64,000 bases of DNA, from NCBI GenBank assembly GCA_014268975.2, contig CP077096.1, positions 1,572,501-1,636,500 on the forward strand, written 5' to 3'. A model generated the notes under the pieces. The model made no database searches. It had not been told where the DNA came from and was given only the letters and a program-made list of their open reading frames with translations. The translations under genes and the position numbers were made by a program. The stretch's first letter is position 1. Each line of letters starts with the position of its first letter. This DNA comes from Pseudomonas wayambapalatensis. Lineage in GTDB: Bacteria; Pseudomonadota; Gammaproteobacteria; Pseudomonadales; Pseudomonadaceae. Of the stretch, positions 55,154 to 64,000 are shown one piece after another.

Positions 55154-58100
55154 GCAAGGCGCGCAGGGCGGCGGGCTTGACCGGCTTGGCCAGGTAGTCC
55201 AGCCCGGCGGCATGCACCTGGGCGATGGTTTCGTTGCGCCCGTCGGCACTGATCACCACGCCAGGGACGGGTTCGCCCAGGCGCGTGCGTAGCCAGACCA
55301 TCAGGCCGATGCCGGTTTCGCCATCGTCCAGGTGGTAGTCCACCAGCGCCAGGTGCGGGCGCATGCCCTTCAATAGCAGCGCCTCGCACTCGGCCTGATT
55401 GCGTGCGGTCCAGACCTGGCAGCCCCAGCGCCCGAGCAGGCTGTTCATGCCGATCAGGATGCTGTCTTCGTTGTCCACGCACAGCACCTGCAGCCCGGCG
55501 AGCGGCTGCCCGCCCGGTTCCACTGGCGCTGCGGGCGCTGCCACCGGATGCCTGGCGATCGGCACGCTGACCCGGAACACGCTGCCCTTGCCTGGCCATG
55601 AGCGCACTTCCAGGCGATGCCCGAGCACCCGGCACAGACCATCGGCGATTGCCAGGCCCAGGCCCAGACCTTTTTCGGCGCGGGTCTGATGGCTGTCCAG
55701 GCGTTTGAACTCCTGGAAGATCACCTGCAGTTTGTCGTCGGCGATGCCCGGACCGCGGTCCCAGACCTCCAGCCAAAGGTGCTCGCCTTCACGCCGAGCG
55801 CCCAGCAGGATCGGGCTCTTGCCGTAACGCAGGGCATTGGTGAGGAAGTTCTGCAGCACCCGGCGCAATAGTTTCATGTCGCTGGCGACTTGCAGTCGGC
55901 TGCCGCGCAGGCGGAATTCCAGGCCTTTCTCGGCTGCCAGTACCTTGAACTCGGCGCCCAGGGTGTCGAACAGTTCGTTGAGCGCGAAGGGCTTGATGTC
56001 GGGGGTGACCCTGCCGTTCTCCAGGCGCGAGATGTCCAGCAGGTCGCTGATCAGCTCCTCGGCCGAGCGCAGCGAGCTGTCCATGTGCTGCACCAGTTGC
56101 TGGGCCTCCTCACTCAGGCCCTCGGCTTGTTGCGACAGGGCGGCGGAGAACAGCCGCGCGGCATTCAGCGGTTGCATCAGGTCGTGGCTGACGGCGGCGA
56201 GGAAGCGGGTCTTGGACTGGCTGACCGCCTCGGCATGGCTCTTGGCTTCCGACAACGCCTGGTTCAGTTGCGACAGCTCGTGGGTGCGTTCGGCCACGCG
56301 TTGCTCCAGCCCCTCGTTGGCGTCCTTGAGCGCCTGCTCGGCTTCGCGGAACGGGGTGATGTCGGTAAAGCTCATGACGAAGCCCCCGCCGGGCATGGGG
56401 TTGCCGATCAGTTCGATCACCCGCCCGTTGGGGAACAGCCGTTCGGAGGTGTGCGCCCGGCCCTGGCGCATCCAGTGCAGGCGCCTGGCCACGTGCACCT
56501 GCGCCTCGCCCGGGCCGCACAGGCCGCGCTCGGCGTTGTAGCGGATGATGTCGGCGATCGGTCGGCCGACACTGATCAGCCCGTCGGGGTAGTTGAACAG
56601 CTCCAGGTAACGACGATTCCACGCCACCAGGTGCAGGTTCTGGTCGACCACACTGATGCCCTGGTTGATGTTCTCGATGGCGCCCTGCAGCAGGGCGCGG
56701 TTGAACTGCAGCACCTCGCTGGCTTCGTCGGCGATGCGCACGACGTCTTCGAGCTGCATGTCGCGGCCTTCGATGGCCGCCTTGACCACCGCACGGGTGG
56801 AGGAGGTGCCGAGCACGCCGGCAAGCAGGCGCTCGGTGTGTTCGATCCAGTCGCCGTCGGCGTTCTGGTTGGGGTTGAAGCCCTTGCCCTGGCGGTAGGC
56901 GAAGCGGATGAAGCTCTGCCGTGCGCGCTCCTCGCCAACGAAGCGCGCGGCGAGGTTGAGCAGATCGTCGATCTGCACCGCCAGCAGGGTGCGGCTGCTG
57001 GGGCGAGCGCTGGTTTGCTGGCCGATGAAACGCCCGGCCTGCCAGTGCTCGGAAACCCGGGTGCGCGAGAGGATCGAGACCCAGGCAAAGAGCATGAAGT
57101 TGCCCGCCAGCGACAGCACCACCCCTTGCGTCAGCGGGGTGATCGGCAGGTCCAGCGGGTTGCCGTGCAGCCAGGCAAGGCCGGGGAACAACTGCAGCGA
57201 CCAACCCAGGCTATGGGCGGCGATCGGCAGCACCAAGGTGTAGAACCACAGGAAGATGCCTGCGGCGAGGCCAGCGAACACGCCACGGCGGTTGGCCTGC
57301 TTCCAGTACAGGGCGCCGAGCATCGCCGGGGTCAGCTGGGTGACCGCGGCGAAGGCGATCTGGCCGATGGTCGCAAGGCTCGCGGTGGAGCCGAGCAGGC
57401 GATAGCTGACGTAGGCCAGCAGCAGGATGACCACGATGGTCACCCGGCGCACCGAGAGCATCCAGTGGCGGAAGGCCTCGAACGGGCGTTCGGCGTTGGT
57501 GCGTCGCAGCAGCCAGGGCAGCAGCATGTCGTTGGAGACCATGGTCGACAGCGCCACTGCCTCGACGATCACCATGCCGGTAGCGGCCGAAGCGCCGCCG
57601 ATGAAGGCGAGCAGGGCCAGGCTCGGGTGAGCCTCGGCCAGCGGCAGGCTGATGACGAAGGAGTCGGAAATCACCGTGCCCGGCAGCAGCATCTGCCCAG
57701 CCAGGGCGATCGGCACCACGAACAGTGCGGCCAGCACCAGGTACAGCGGGAACACCCAGCGCGCCAGGCGCATGTCCTGGGGCTCGATGTTTTCCACCAC
57801 GGTGACGTGGAACTGCCGTGGCAAGCAAATGATCGCCATCATCGCCACCGCAGTCTGCACCACCATCGATGGCCAGTTGATGGTCTCCTGCCAGTAGTTT
57901 TCCAGATGGATCGACTGGCGCGCCTGGCTGAACAGGTCGTCGAAACCGTCGTACAGGTTGAAGACCACGAAGGCGCCGACGGCAAGAAACGCCAGCAGTT
58001 TGATCAGTGACTCGAAGGCGATGGCCAGCACCATGCCGCGATGGTGCTCGGTGACATCCAGGCTGCGCGTGCCGAAGACGATGGCGAACAGCGCCAGCAC

Positions 58101-58601
58101 CAGTGACACCACCAGCGCCGTGTCCTGCACCCGGGTGCCGGTGGCGTCGGGGGTGGCGCCGATCAGCAGGTTGACGCCAAGCACGATGCCCTTGAGCTGC
58201 AGGGCGATGTAAGGCAGCACGCCGACCAGGCAGATCAGGGCCACCACCACCGCGAGCGTCTGCGACTTGCCGTAGCGGGCGGCAATGAAGTCGGCGATTG
58301 AGGTGATGTTCTGCTGCTTGCTGATCAGCACCATCTTCTGCAGCACCCAGGGTGCGAAGATCAGCAGCAGCACCGGGCCCAGGTAGATGGGCAGGAACGC
58401 CCAGAGCTGCTCGGCCGCCTGGCCGACCGCACCGAAGAACGTCCAGCTGGTGCAGTACACCGCCAGCGACAGGCTGTACACCCAGGCGCGCAGGCGCGGC
58501 GGCAACGGCGTGCTGCGACGGTCGCCGTAGAAGGCGATGGCGAACATGATGGCCATATAGGCCAGGGCGACCACGGCGATCAGCCCGCTGGACAACGACA
58601 T
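55125..58601 (-). CDS. mxtR: Hybrid sensor kinase with SSS transporter domain (MxtR/CrbS type)
   Basis: A 1158-aa fusion. Residues about 1-500 are a sodium/solute symporter fold with many helices, e.g. YTLVLPIAAHSLGWSLQLFPGL. A PAS domain follows (about 625-740), then a coiled coil, a HisKA domain with H806 (AVSHDLMQPLNAARLF), an HATPase with GLGLGLAIADGLCRVLGHRLE, and a receiver domain with D1088 (LALVDYHLDDG). This matches MxtR of P. aeruginosa and CrbS of Vibrio, which govern acetate utilisation with the CrbR/ErdR partner. No partner regulator is in the window. Length agrees with MxtR. Confidence 0.88.
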   Translation of the reverse strand: MSLSSGLIAVVALAYMAIMFAIAFYGDRRSTPLPPRLRAWVYSLSLAVYCTSWTFFGAVGQAAEQLWAFLPIYLGPVLLLIFAPWVLQKMVLISKQQNITSIADFIAARYGKSQTLAVVVALICLVGVLPYIALQLKGIVLGVNLLIGATPDATGTRVQDTALVVSLVLALFAIVFGTRSLDVTEHHRGMVLAIAFESLIKLLAFLAVGAFVVFNLYDGFDDLFSQARQSIHLENYWQETINWPSMVVQTAVAMMAIICLPRQFHVTVVENIEPQDMRLARWVFPLYLVLAALFVVPIALAGQMLLPGTVISDSFVISLPLAEAHPSLALLAFIGGASAATGMVIVEAVALSTMVSNDMLLPWLLRRTNAERPFEAFRHWMLSVRRVTIVVILLLAYVSYRLLGSTASLATIGQIAFAAVTQLTPAMLGALYWKQANRRGVFAGLAAGIFLWFYTLVLPIAAHSLGWSLQLFPGLAWLHGNPLDLPITPLTQGVVLSLAGNFMLFAWVSILSRTRVSEHWQAGRFIGQQTSARPSSRTLLAVQIDDLLNLAARFVGEERARQSFIRFAYRQGKGFNPNQNADGDWIEHTERLLAGVLGTSSTRAVVKAAIEGRDMQLEDVVRIADEASEVLQFNRALLQGAIENINQGISVVDQNLHLVAWNRRYLELFNYPDGLISVGRPIADIIRYNAERGLCGPGEAQVHVARRLHWMRQGRAHTSERLFPNGRVIELIGNPMPGGGFVMSFTDITPFREAEQALKDANEGLEQRVAERTHELSQLNQALSEAKSHAEAVSQSKTRFLAAVSHDLMQPLNAARLFSAALSQQAEGLSEEAQQLVQHMDSSLRSAEELISDLLDISRLENGRVTPDIKPFALNELFDTLGAEFKVLAAEKGLEFRLRGSRLQVASDMKLLRRVLQNFLTNALRYGKSPILLGARREGEHLWLEVWDRGPGIADDKLQVIFQEFKRLDSHQTRAEKGLGLGLAIADGLCRVLGHRLEVRSWPGKGSVFRVSVPIARHPVAAPAAPVEPGGQPLAGLQVLCVDNEDSILIGMNSLLGRWGCQVWTARNQAECEALLLKGMRPHLALVDYHLDDGETGIGLMVWLRTRLGEPVPGVVISADGRNETIAQVHAAGLDYLAKPVKPAALRALLNRHLSLVQ

Positions 58602-58712
58602 GCAAACTCCGGAGCAAAAAGGAAAACGCGGTCCCGATCAATCAGTCTGGCACGCGGGCGCGGGTTCGTCAGCGCAGACGATGGTCGCAGTGGCAGGTGG
58701 TCGCAGGGGCCC

Positions 58713-58738
58713 CTGTGGGAGCGGGCTTGCCCGCGAAA
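58713..58738. repeat. Single REP element
   Basis: CTGTGGGAGCGGGCTTGCCC plus GCGAAA is a P. putida-type REP core in the short gap between the kinase gene and the MFS gene (both minus strand). Confidence 0.75.
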
Positions 58739-58752
58739 CGGCCAGCGCCGCT

Positions 58753-59937
58753 CTAAGCCTTTGCCCCTCGCGTCCCCAGCCAATAGAACAACGCCGCCAG
58801 CACCACCGACAGCACCAGCAGGTAGAACACCGCCACCGGCACCACATACCCCAGGGCAAACCCGACCAGAACCGGCCCCAGCGCCGCGCCGAGGTTGGAG
58901 AGGTTCTGTGCGCCATAGTAGACGCCGCGCAGATGCTCCGGCGCGATCAGGTCGATGAACATGTACTCGGCGGGAATCACGATGATCTCGCCGAGGGTGA
59001 ACACCAGCATGGCCAGGCACCAGGCCAGCACCGAGCCGGCCAACGAGAAACCCACCAGCCCGGCGATGAACAGCGCCATGCCAGCCATCAACCAAGGCAT
59101 CAGGTGCTGGCGGCTGATGCGTCGGCCGATCAGGTATTGCAGGGCGATCACCGTCACCGCGTTGGTCGTCACCAGCACCCCGACCAGCCGCGCCGCTTCG
59201 GCAGGGCTGGCGGTCACCACCAGGAATTGCGACAGGTAGGCCGTGAACTGGCCGAACACCACCGCGCTGAGCACCCCGCCCAGGGTGAAGCACACCAGGC
59301 GCCGGTCCCGCGCCAGCCCCATGGCGACCTGAACGAAGCCGGCACCGGGCCGTTGCGGCTCGCTGGGGCGCAGTTGGCGATCGCCCAGACGCTGGTAGAC
59401 CAAGCACATGAGCAGGCCGATCAGCGCCGAAACCAGGAACGGCAGATGGCCATCGAGCTCGATCAGCGCCACTCCCAGCAACGGGCCGACGGCATAGCCG
59501 ATGTTGCTGAGGGTGTACTTGATGGCGAACACCTCGGCGCGCTCATCCACCGGCAGCAGGGCGCAGAATCCGGCCTTGCTGGCGATGTCGACCACCGCCA
59601 GGGCGAGGTTGATCAGCACCAGGCACAGGAAGAACAGCGCCGCCGAGGGGCTGAACATGGCGACGGCGAACGACAGCGTGAACACCAGGGTTGCGACGAT
59701 GATCACCGTATGGTTGCGCAGCGTGTCGACCAGATGACCGCCATACAGGCTCAGCAACGAGGCGACGATCAGGGCCCCGCCGATCAGCAGGCCGATATGG
59801 CTGACCGACAACTGGAAGCTGTCCGACAGATAGACGACCAGATAGGGCAGGGTGATCGCGCGCGCCAGGGTCAGCACGAAGGTGGTGAGCAGCAGCAGGC
59901 GGACAGCGGAGGGATAGCGTTTCAGTGCGGCGAGCAT
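58753..59937 (-). CDS. MFS transporter
   Basis: A 394-aa transporter with twelve predicted helices (N-terminal LLLLTTFVLTLARAITLPYLVVYLSDSFQLSVSHIGLLIGG). The loop between helices 2 and 3 reads GGHLVDTLRNHTVII, different from the canonical drug-efflux loop. The start is set at MLAALKRYPSAV; upstream extension to 60102 contains the promoter of the opposite gene. Probable efflux pump or sugar exporter of the DHA1 type. Divergent from the TDT gene. The substrate is unknown. Confidence 0.8.
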   Translation of the reverse strand: MLAALKRYPSAVRLLLLTTFVLTLARAITLPYLVVYLSDSFQLSVSHIGLLIGGALIVASLLSLYGGHLVDTLRNHTVIIVATLVFTLSFAVAMFSPSAALFFLCLVLINLALAVVDIASKAGFCALLPVDERAEVFAIKYTLSNIGYAVGPLLGVALIELDGHLPFLVSALIGLLMCLVYQRLGDRQLRPSEPQRPGAGFVQVAMGLARDRRLVCFTLGGVLSAVVFGQFTAYLSQFLVVTASPAEAARLVGVLVTTNAVTVIALQYLIGRRISRQHLMPWLMAGMALFIAGLVGFSLAGSVLAWCLAMLVFTLGEIIVIPAEYMFIDLIAPEHLRGVYYGAQNLSNLGAALGPVLVGFALGYVVPVAVFYLLVLSVVLAALFYWLGTRGAKA

Positions 59938-60100
59938 TGCCACGTCCTTGTTGTTGGAATTGTCGCAGGCAGCAAGCATAAGCCACCGGCTCTGGCTTGC
60001 GCTATATCTGCATAATAGATAACAGATAGAGAAAATAACCGTTATATGGATATTCTTTGCGGGCATAAGATGATTCCACCTTACACGAGGAATCTTTGCC

Positions 60101-61240
60101 ATGACCTGCCCACAGACTCGCGCTGCGTCCTTGCGGCCCTTCCACCAGTTGGCCCGCCCGCTGGAAGTGATCCGTCAGTTCACCCCGAACTGGTTTGCCG
60201 CGACCATGGGCACCGGTGTCCTCGCGCTGGCCTTACGGCAGTTGCAGATACCGGCGCTGCATGGCGTGGCAGAAGGGCTCTGGTGGCTGACCATTGGCCT
60301 GTTCATCCTGTTCTGCGTGCTGTACGGCGCGCGCTGGTTGCTGTTCTTCGAGGAGGCGCGGCGGATCTTCGCCCACTCCACGGTCTCGATGTTCTTCGGC
60401 ACCATCCCCATGGGTCTGGCGACCATCCTCAATGGCGCGCTGGTGTTTGGCCTCGAGCGCTGGGGCGACGGCGTGCTGCCTTGGGTCGAGGCGCTCTGGT
60501 GGCTGGACGTGGCGCTGGCACTGCTGTGTGGCGTGGCAATCCCTTATCTGATGTTCACCTGCCAGGAGCACAGCATCGACCAGATGACGGCGGTGTGGTT
60601 GCTGCCGGTGGTAGCGGCCGAGGTGGCGGCGGCCAGTGGTGGCCTGCTGGCGCCGCACCTGGCGGATGTCCATGCGCAGTTCCTGGTGGTGGTGACCAGC
60701 TACGTGCTGTGGGCGGTGTCGCTGCCGGTGGCGTTCAGCATCCTGACCATCCTCATGCTGCGCATGGCGCTGCACAAGCTGCCGCCGGCCAACATGGCCG
60801 CATCCAGCTGGCTGGCGCTGGGCCCGATCGGCACCGGGGCGCTGGGCATGCTGCTGCTGGGCGGCGATGCGCCCGCAGTGTTCGCGGCCAATGGCCTGGG
60901 CAACGTGGGTGAAGTGGCACGCGGGTTGGGACTGGTGGCCGGGATGGTGTTGTGGGGCGCTGGCCTGTGGTGGCTGCTGACCGCAGTACTGATCACTCTG
61001 CGCTACATGCGCCAGGGCATGCCGTTCAACCTGGGGTGGTGGGGTTTCACCTTCCCGCTGGGGGTCTACAGCCTCGCCACCCTGAAGCTGTCGGCCTGGC
61101 TGGGCCTGGGTTTCTTCACCGTGTTCGGGCAAGTGCTGGTAGCGATGCTGGCGGTGCTCTGGCTGGTGGTGGCGAGCCGCACGCTCAAGGGCGCCTGGCG
61201 TGGCGAGCTGTTCGTCTCGCCCTGTATCGCAAATCGTTGA
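60101..61240 (+). CDS. TDT-family anion transporter (TehA/SLAC1 fold)
   Basis: A 379-aa protein with ten predicted helices. N-terminal FTPNWFAATMGTGVLALALRQL is the family signature, with the conserved aromatic/Phe gate in helix 5 not verified. Members export tellurite-related anions, sulphite (Ssu1) or C4-dicarboxylates (Mae1). No LysR gene is adjacent. The 163-bp divergent gap holds an 11-bp palindrome ATAAC-C-GTTAT (60035-60045) which may be a regulator site. Confidence 0.83.
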   Translation: MTCPQTRAASLRPFHQLARPLEVIRQFTPNWFAATMGTGVLALALRQLQIPALHGVAEGLWWLTIGLFILFCVLYGARWLLFFEEARRIFAHSTVSMFFGTIPMGLATILNGALVFGLERWGDGVLPWVEALWWLDVALALLCGVAIPYLMFTCQEHSIDQMTAVWLLPVVAAEVAAASGGLLAPHLADVHAQFLVVVTSYVLWAVSLPVAFSILTILMLRMALHKLPPANMAASSWLALGPIGTGALGMLLLGGDAPAVFAANGLGNVGEVARGLGLVAGMVLWGAGLWWLLTAVLITLRYMRQGMPFNLGWWGFTFPLGVYSLATLKLSAWLGLGFFTVFGQVLVAMLAVLWLVVASRTLKGAWRGELFVSPCIANR

Positions 61241-61331
61241 GTGCGTGGATCTTTTAGCGGGTGATCGTTCAAGCCGATAGGCGGAGGATTGACAGCGTTC
61301 AGGGCAGCAGGAATACTCTCGGAAAAATTCA

Positions 61332-61347
61332 TATATATGTTTATATA
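61332..61347. promoter_or_regulatory. TATATA-N4-TATATA element upstream of the GntR gene
   Basis: Two TATATA arms separated by TGTT lie 22 bp before the GntR start. HutC-type GntR repressors bind short AT-rich dyads near their own start, so autoregulation is possible. TATATA is itself a palindrome, and the site could equally be a promoter -10 region. Confidence 0.35.
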
Positions 61348-61369
61348 ACAAGACCAGAGACAGGCCTCC

Positions 61370-62101
61370 ATGAACACATTGCCCGGTGATGCGCGTCTGC
61401 CCCGCTATCAACAACTGCGCGACCATATGGTCGCGCAGATCGCCAATAACCGCTGGCGCCCTGGTGAGGCCATTCCCACCGAAGCGGCCCTTGCCAGTGA
61501 GTTCGACATGTCGGTCGGCACCGTGCGCAAGGCCGTCGATGTGCTGGTGACCGAGGGCGTGCTTGAGCGCCAGCAAGGCCGCGGCACCTTCATTCGTCGG
61601 CCGCAGTTCCATTCCTCGCTGTTCCGCTTCTTCCGTTTCGAGTCGGCCAACGGCGAGCGTGCCGTTCCCGAGAGTCGCATCCTGTCCATCGAGCCAGTCC
61701 CGGCGCCCTCGGCGGTTGCCAGTGCCCTTGGCTTGGCGCCGGAAGCCGAAGTCATTCACATCGTGCGCCTGCGTCTACTCGGTGCCAAGCCGGTACTGGC
61801 CGAGGAAATCTGGCTGCCGCGCCAGACGTTCCAGCCACTGCTTGAGGTCGAGCTGGACCGCAAGGGCCCGCTGCTCTACCCGATCTACGAAGAGCTGTGC
61901 GGCCAGGTGGTGGCCTATGCCGAGGAGACCCTCACGGCCGAGTCGGTCGATGCCGTTCACGCGCGCCTGCTGCAGATGCCGGAGGGCAGTCCGGTGGTGG
62001 TGATCGAGCGTCTGGCCCGTGACTACGCCGGCAAACCGTTGGAATGGCGCCGTTCGCGCGGCCATGCCGAGCACTTCCGCTACCGCATCGATATTCGCTG
62101 A
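61370..62101 (+). CDS. GntR/HutC-family transcriptional regulator
   Basis: A 243-aa repressor. N-terminal winged helix: RLPRYQQLRDHMVAQIANNRWRPGEAIPTEAALASEFDMSVGTVRKAVDVLVTEGVLERQQGRGTFIRRP in sequence pieces at about 7-77. C-terminal UTRA effector domain starts near 95 (VPESRILSIEPVPAPSAVASALGLAPEAEVIHI). It precedes an MFS transporter by 129 bp and an amidohydrolase, on the same strand, so it probably regulates their uptake and use of a carboxylic acid. Confidence 0.9.
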   Translation: MNTLPGDARLPRYQQLRDHMVAQIANNRWRPGEAIPTEAALASEFDMSVGTVRKAVDVLVTEGVLERQQGRGTFIRRPQFHSSLFRFFRFESANGERAVPESRILSIEPVPAPSAVASALGLAPEAEVIHIVRLRLLGAKPVLAEEIWLPRQTFQPLLEVELDRKGPLLYPIYEELCGQVVAYAEETLTAESVDAVHARLLQMPEGSPVVVIERLARDYAGKPLEWRRSRGHAEHFRYRIDIR

Positions 62102-62230
62102 CCGGGCGCTTCACGCCCCGTTGTGACGTCCGGTGCCGTGCCAGCACGGTGCCGTGGTTCTGCCTGCCCGGCCGGCGTGCGTCCGGCCGCTCTCTGACCT
62201 CGCACACACGACATAGAAGGATAAGAAATC

Positions 62231-63505
62231 ATGTTCAGTTGGTACCGCGAAATCACCTCGCGCGAACGCAAGACGTTCTGGGCCTGCTTTGGTGGCTGGT
62301 CGCTCGATGCCCTTGAAGTTCAGATGTTCGGCCTGGCCATCCCGGCGCTGATCGCCGCGTTTTCCCTGACCAAGGGCGATGCTGGGCTGATCAGTGGTCT
62401 GACGCTGGTCACCTCGGCGATCGGTGGCTGGCTTGGCGGTACGTTGTCCGACCGTTACGGCCGGGTGCGCACCCTGCAGTGGATGATCCTCTGGTTCTCC
62501 TTCTTCACCTTCCTGTCGGCCTTCGTCACCGGCTTCTACCCGCTGCTGTTCGTCAAGGCCATGCAGGGCTTCGGCATTGGTGGCGAGTGGGCCGCGGGCG
62601 CGGTGCTGATGGCCGAGACCATCAACCCGAAATACCGCGGCAAGGTCATGGGCACCGTACAGAGCGCCTGGGCCGTGGGCTGGGGCCTGGCGGTGGGGCT
62701 GTTTGCGCTGATCTATTCGCTGGTGCCGCAGGAGTTCGCCTGGCGGGTGATGTTCTTCGTCGGCCTGCTGCCGTCGCTGCTGATCATCTGGGTGCGGCGC
62801 AACGTACCCGAGCCGGACAGCTTCCAGCGCCTGCAGAAGGAAAAGGCCATTCCCGTCAGCTTCACCAAGTCCATGGCCGGCATCTTCCGTCCTGAACTGC
62901 TGCGCGTGACCCTGCTGGGCGGGCTGCTGGGTTTGGGTGCCCATGGTGGTTACCATGCGGTGATGACCTGGCTGCCGACCTTCCTCAAGACCGAGCGCAA
63001 CCTCTCGGTGCTCAACTCCGGCGGCTACCTGGCGGTGATCATCTTCGCCTTCTGGTGTGGTTGCGTGGTCAGTGGCCTGCTCATCGATCGTATTGGCCGG
63101 CGCAAGAACATCCTGCTGTTCGCCCTGTGCTGCGTGCTGACGGTGCAGGCCTACGTGTTCTTCCCGCTGAGCAATACGCAGATGCTGTTCCTCGGCTTCC
63201 CGCTGGGCTTCTTCGCCGCCGGTATCCCCGCGAGCCTGGGGGCGTTCTTCAACGAACTGTACCCGGCCGACGTGCGCGGTGCCGGGGTGGGCTTCTGCTA
63301 CAACTTCGGCCGGGTGCTGTCGGCCGTGTTCCCGTTCCTGGTCGGTCACATGAGCGAATCCATGTCGCTGGGGGCAGCCATCGGCATCGATGCCGGCATC
63401 GCCTACGGCGTGGCAGTGGTCGCCGCACTGTGCCTGCCGGAAACCCGCGGTCGCAACCTCGAGGCCCCTGCCTCGCCGCAGGTTGCGGGTGCGGTCGCCA
63501 AGTAA
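62231..63505 (+). CDS. MFS transporter of the aromatic-acid/sugar-acid type
   Basis: A 424-aa symporter with twelve predicted helices. The N-terminus has GGWSLDALEVQMFGLAIPALIAAF, the DALEVQM element of the AAHS/sialate-type group, and then loop motif LSDRYGRVRTLQW. Helix 4 reads AMQGFGIGGEWAAGAVLMAETINPKYRGKVMG. Closest types are NanT and aromatic-acid importers. It follows the GntR gene and is 16 bp upstream of the amidohydrolase, so it likely imports the compound that enzyme opens. Confidence 0.85.
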   Translation: MFSWYREITSRERKTFWACFGGWSLDALEVQMFGLAIPALIAAFSLTKGDAGLISGLTLVTSAIGGWLGGTLSDRYGRVRTLQWMILWFSFFTFLSAFVTGFYPLLFVKAMQGFGIGGEWAAGAVLMAETINPKYRGKVMGTVQSAWAVGWGLAVGLFALIYSLVPQEFAWRVMFFVGLLPSLLIIWVRRNVPEPDSFQRLQKEKAIPVSFTKSMAGIFRPELLRVTLLGGLLGLGAHGGYHAVMTWLPTFLKTERNLSVLNSGGYLAVIIFAFWCGCVVSGLLIDRIGRRKNILLFALCCVLTVQAYVFFPLSNTQMLFLGFPLGFFAAGIPASLGAFFNELYPADVRGAGVGFCYNFGRVLSAVFPFLVGHMSESMSLGAAIGIDAGIAYGVAVVAALCLPETRGRNLEAPASPQVAGAVAK

Positions 63506-63521
63506 CTTTCAATAGTCCCGA

Positions 63522-64000
63522 ATGAGCATCATGCCCCAAACCCCTGTTTCCCCATTCACTGCGATCGACAGCCACGCCCACGTGTTCAGCCGTGGGCTGA
63601 ACCTGGCAGCAGAGCGCCGTTACGCACCCACCTACGATGCGCCGCTGGGCGACTACCTGGCCCAGCTGGCCGGGCACGGTTTCAGTCATGGCGTATTGGT
63701 GCAGCCGAGCTTTCTCGGCACCGACAACAGCTACCTGCTGGCGGCGTTGCAAACTGCGCCCAGGCAATTGCGTGGGGTGGTGATGCTCGATCCTGGCGTT
63801 GCGCGCGACACCCTTGAGCAGATGGCGCGCCTCGGTGTACGCGGCGTGCGCCTGAATCTGATGGGGCAGGCCTTGCCTGATCTGCGCGACGCCGGTTGGC
63901 GGTCACTGCTGGAGCTCATCGGCGATCTGGGCTGGCATGTCGAACTGCATCGGCAGGTGGCCGATATACCGGCACTGGTGCGTGCCTTGCAGCCATATGG
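63522..64000 (+). CDS. Amidohydrolase family 2 protein, 3' truncated by window end
   Basis: An open frame from ATG 63522 (or ATG 63531, three codons in) running off the window, 159 complete codons. The TIM-barrel metal motif AIDSHAHVF appears near residue 15-23, followed by LVQPSFLGTDNSYLLAALQ and GVRGVRLNLMG, as in 2-pyrone-4,6-dicarboxylate hydrolase (LigI) relatives. Shine-Dalgarno support is weak. With the upstream GntR and MFS genes it makes a small catabolic operon. Confidence 0.8.
   Translation, partial: MSIMPQTPVSPFTAIDSHAHVFSRGLNLAAERRYAPTYDAPLGDYLAQLAGHGFSHGVLVQPSFLGTDNSYLLAALQTAPRQLRGVVMLDPGVARDTLEQMARLGVRGVRLNLMGQALPDLRDAGWRSLLELIGDLGWHVELHRQVADIPALVRALQPY

Noticed and set aside
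55890..58010. 706-codon open frame on the plus strand opposite the sensor kinase gene
   Set aside because: It is a shadow of high-GC coding on the minus strand: no ribosome site, no domain, His/Gln-rich composition, whereas the minus-strand protein has clear SSS, PAS, HisKA and receiver motifs.

Overview
The window looks like a chromosomal segment of a Pseudomonas putida-group bacterium. The signs are high GC with strong third-position GC bias, copies of the REP core (TTCGCGGGCAAGCCCGCTC) typical of that group, and gene blocks familiar from these genomes: nadA, bcp-gcvR-dapA-bamC-purC-tRNA-Ser, an aerobic-type cob operon behind a cobalamin riboswitch, fadL, rmuC, and an SSS-type sensor kinase resembling MxtR/CrbS. 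Most of it is ordinary core genome. There is no prophage, integrase, CRISPR array or complete insertion sequence. || LAYOUT. 0-6 kb: an exported Sel1/SH3 protein, a small cysteine-rich exported protein, an EAL phosphodiesterase, a 169-bp MITE, a Tat-exported peptidoglycan amidase behind a good Zur box, a family-2 glycosyltransferase, and a hexapeptide acyltransferase whose natural 5' end seems interrupted by a stop codon. 5.8-13.4 kb: a polyamine/opine-type ABC importer joined to a three-subunit flavin/iron-sulphur dehydrogenase, with a divergent IclR regulator and a perfect 13-bp inverted repeat between them; the substrate is unknown. 13.5-17.1 kb: a dCache chemoreceptor (probably the polyamine receptor McpU) and an APC amine permease. 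17.6-28.5 kb: housekeeping genes ending at tRNA-Ser(CGA). || 28.5-35.5 kb: a junction with a second MITE copy, REP and terminators; an MHS-type carboxylate transporter; an orphan choline-type binding protein coupled to an esterase; hda; two NlpC/P60 lipoproteins; and a hypothetical gene. 35.6-44.8 kb: the cobalamin riboswitch and ten tightly packed genes (cobO, cobB, bluB, cobD, cobC, cobQ, cobP, cobT, phosphatase, cobS). They cover corrin amidation, adenosylation, aminopropanol attachment, lower-ligand synthesis and nucleotide-loop assembly. 44.9-48.8 kb: GH5 glycosidase, MarR plus MFS pump sharing a GTATATAC operator, an unlisted 40-aa membrane peptide, a periplasmic GPx-like peroxidase and a DUF2798 protein. 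48.9-55.1 kb: LysR, FadL-type porin, two small hypotheticals, a 956-bp stretch without a convincing gene but with two facing DnaA boxes, a Sel1 protein and rmuC. 55.1-64 kb: the transporter-sensor kinase, an MFS, a TDT-family exporter, and a GntR-MFS-amidohydrolase cluster cut by the window end. || HOW THE PARTS RELATE. Amine nutrition recurs: a putative polyamine chemoreceptor, an APC permease, a Pot-type importer with its own dehydrogenase, and a choline-type binding protein. Clearest regulatory signals: Zur box (2901-2923), cobalamin riboswitch (35653-35850), IclR-region inverted repeat (12540-12591), twin direct repeats upstream of the choline-type gene (32526-32559), and two MarR boxes (46088, 46528). 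The best candidate for new biology is the Pot importer plus heterotrimeric dehydrogenase plus IclR unit.
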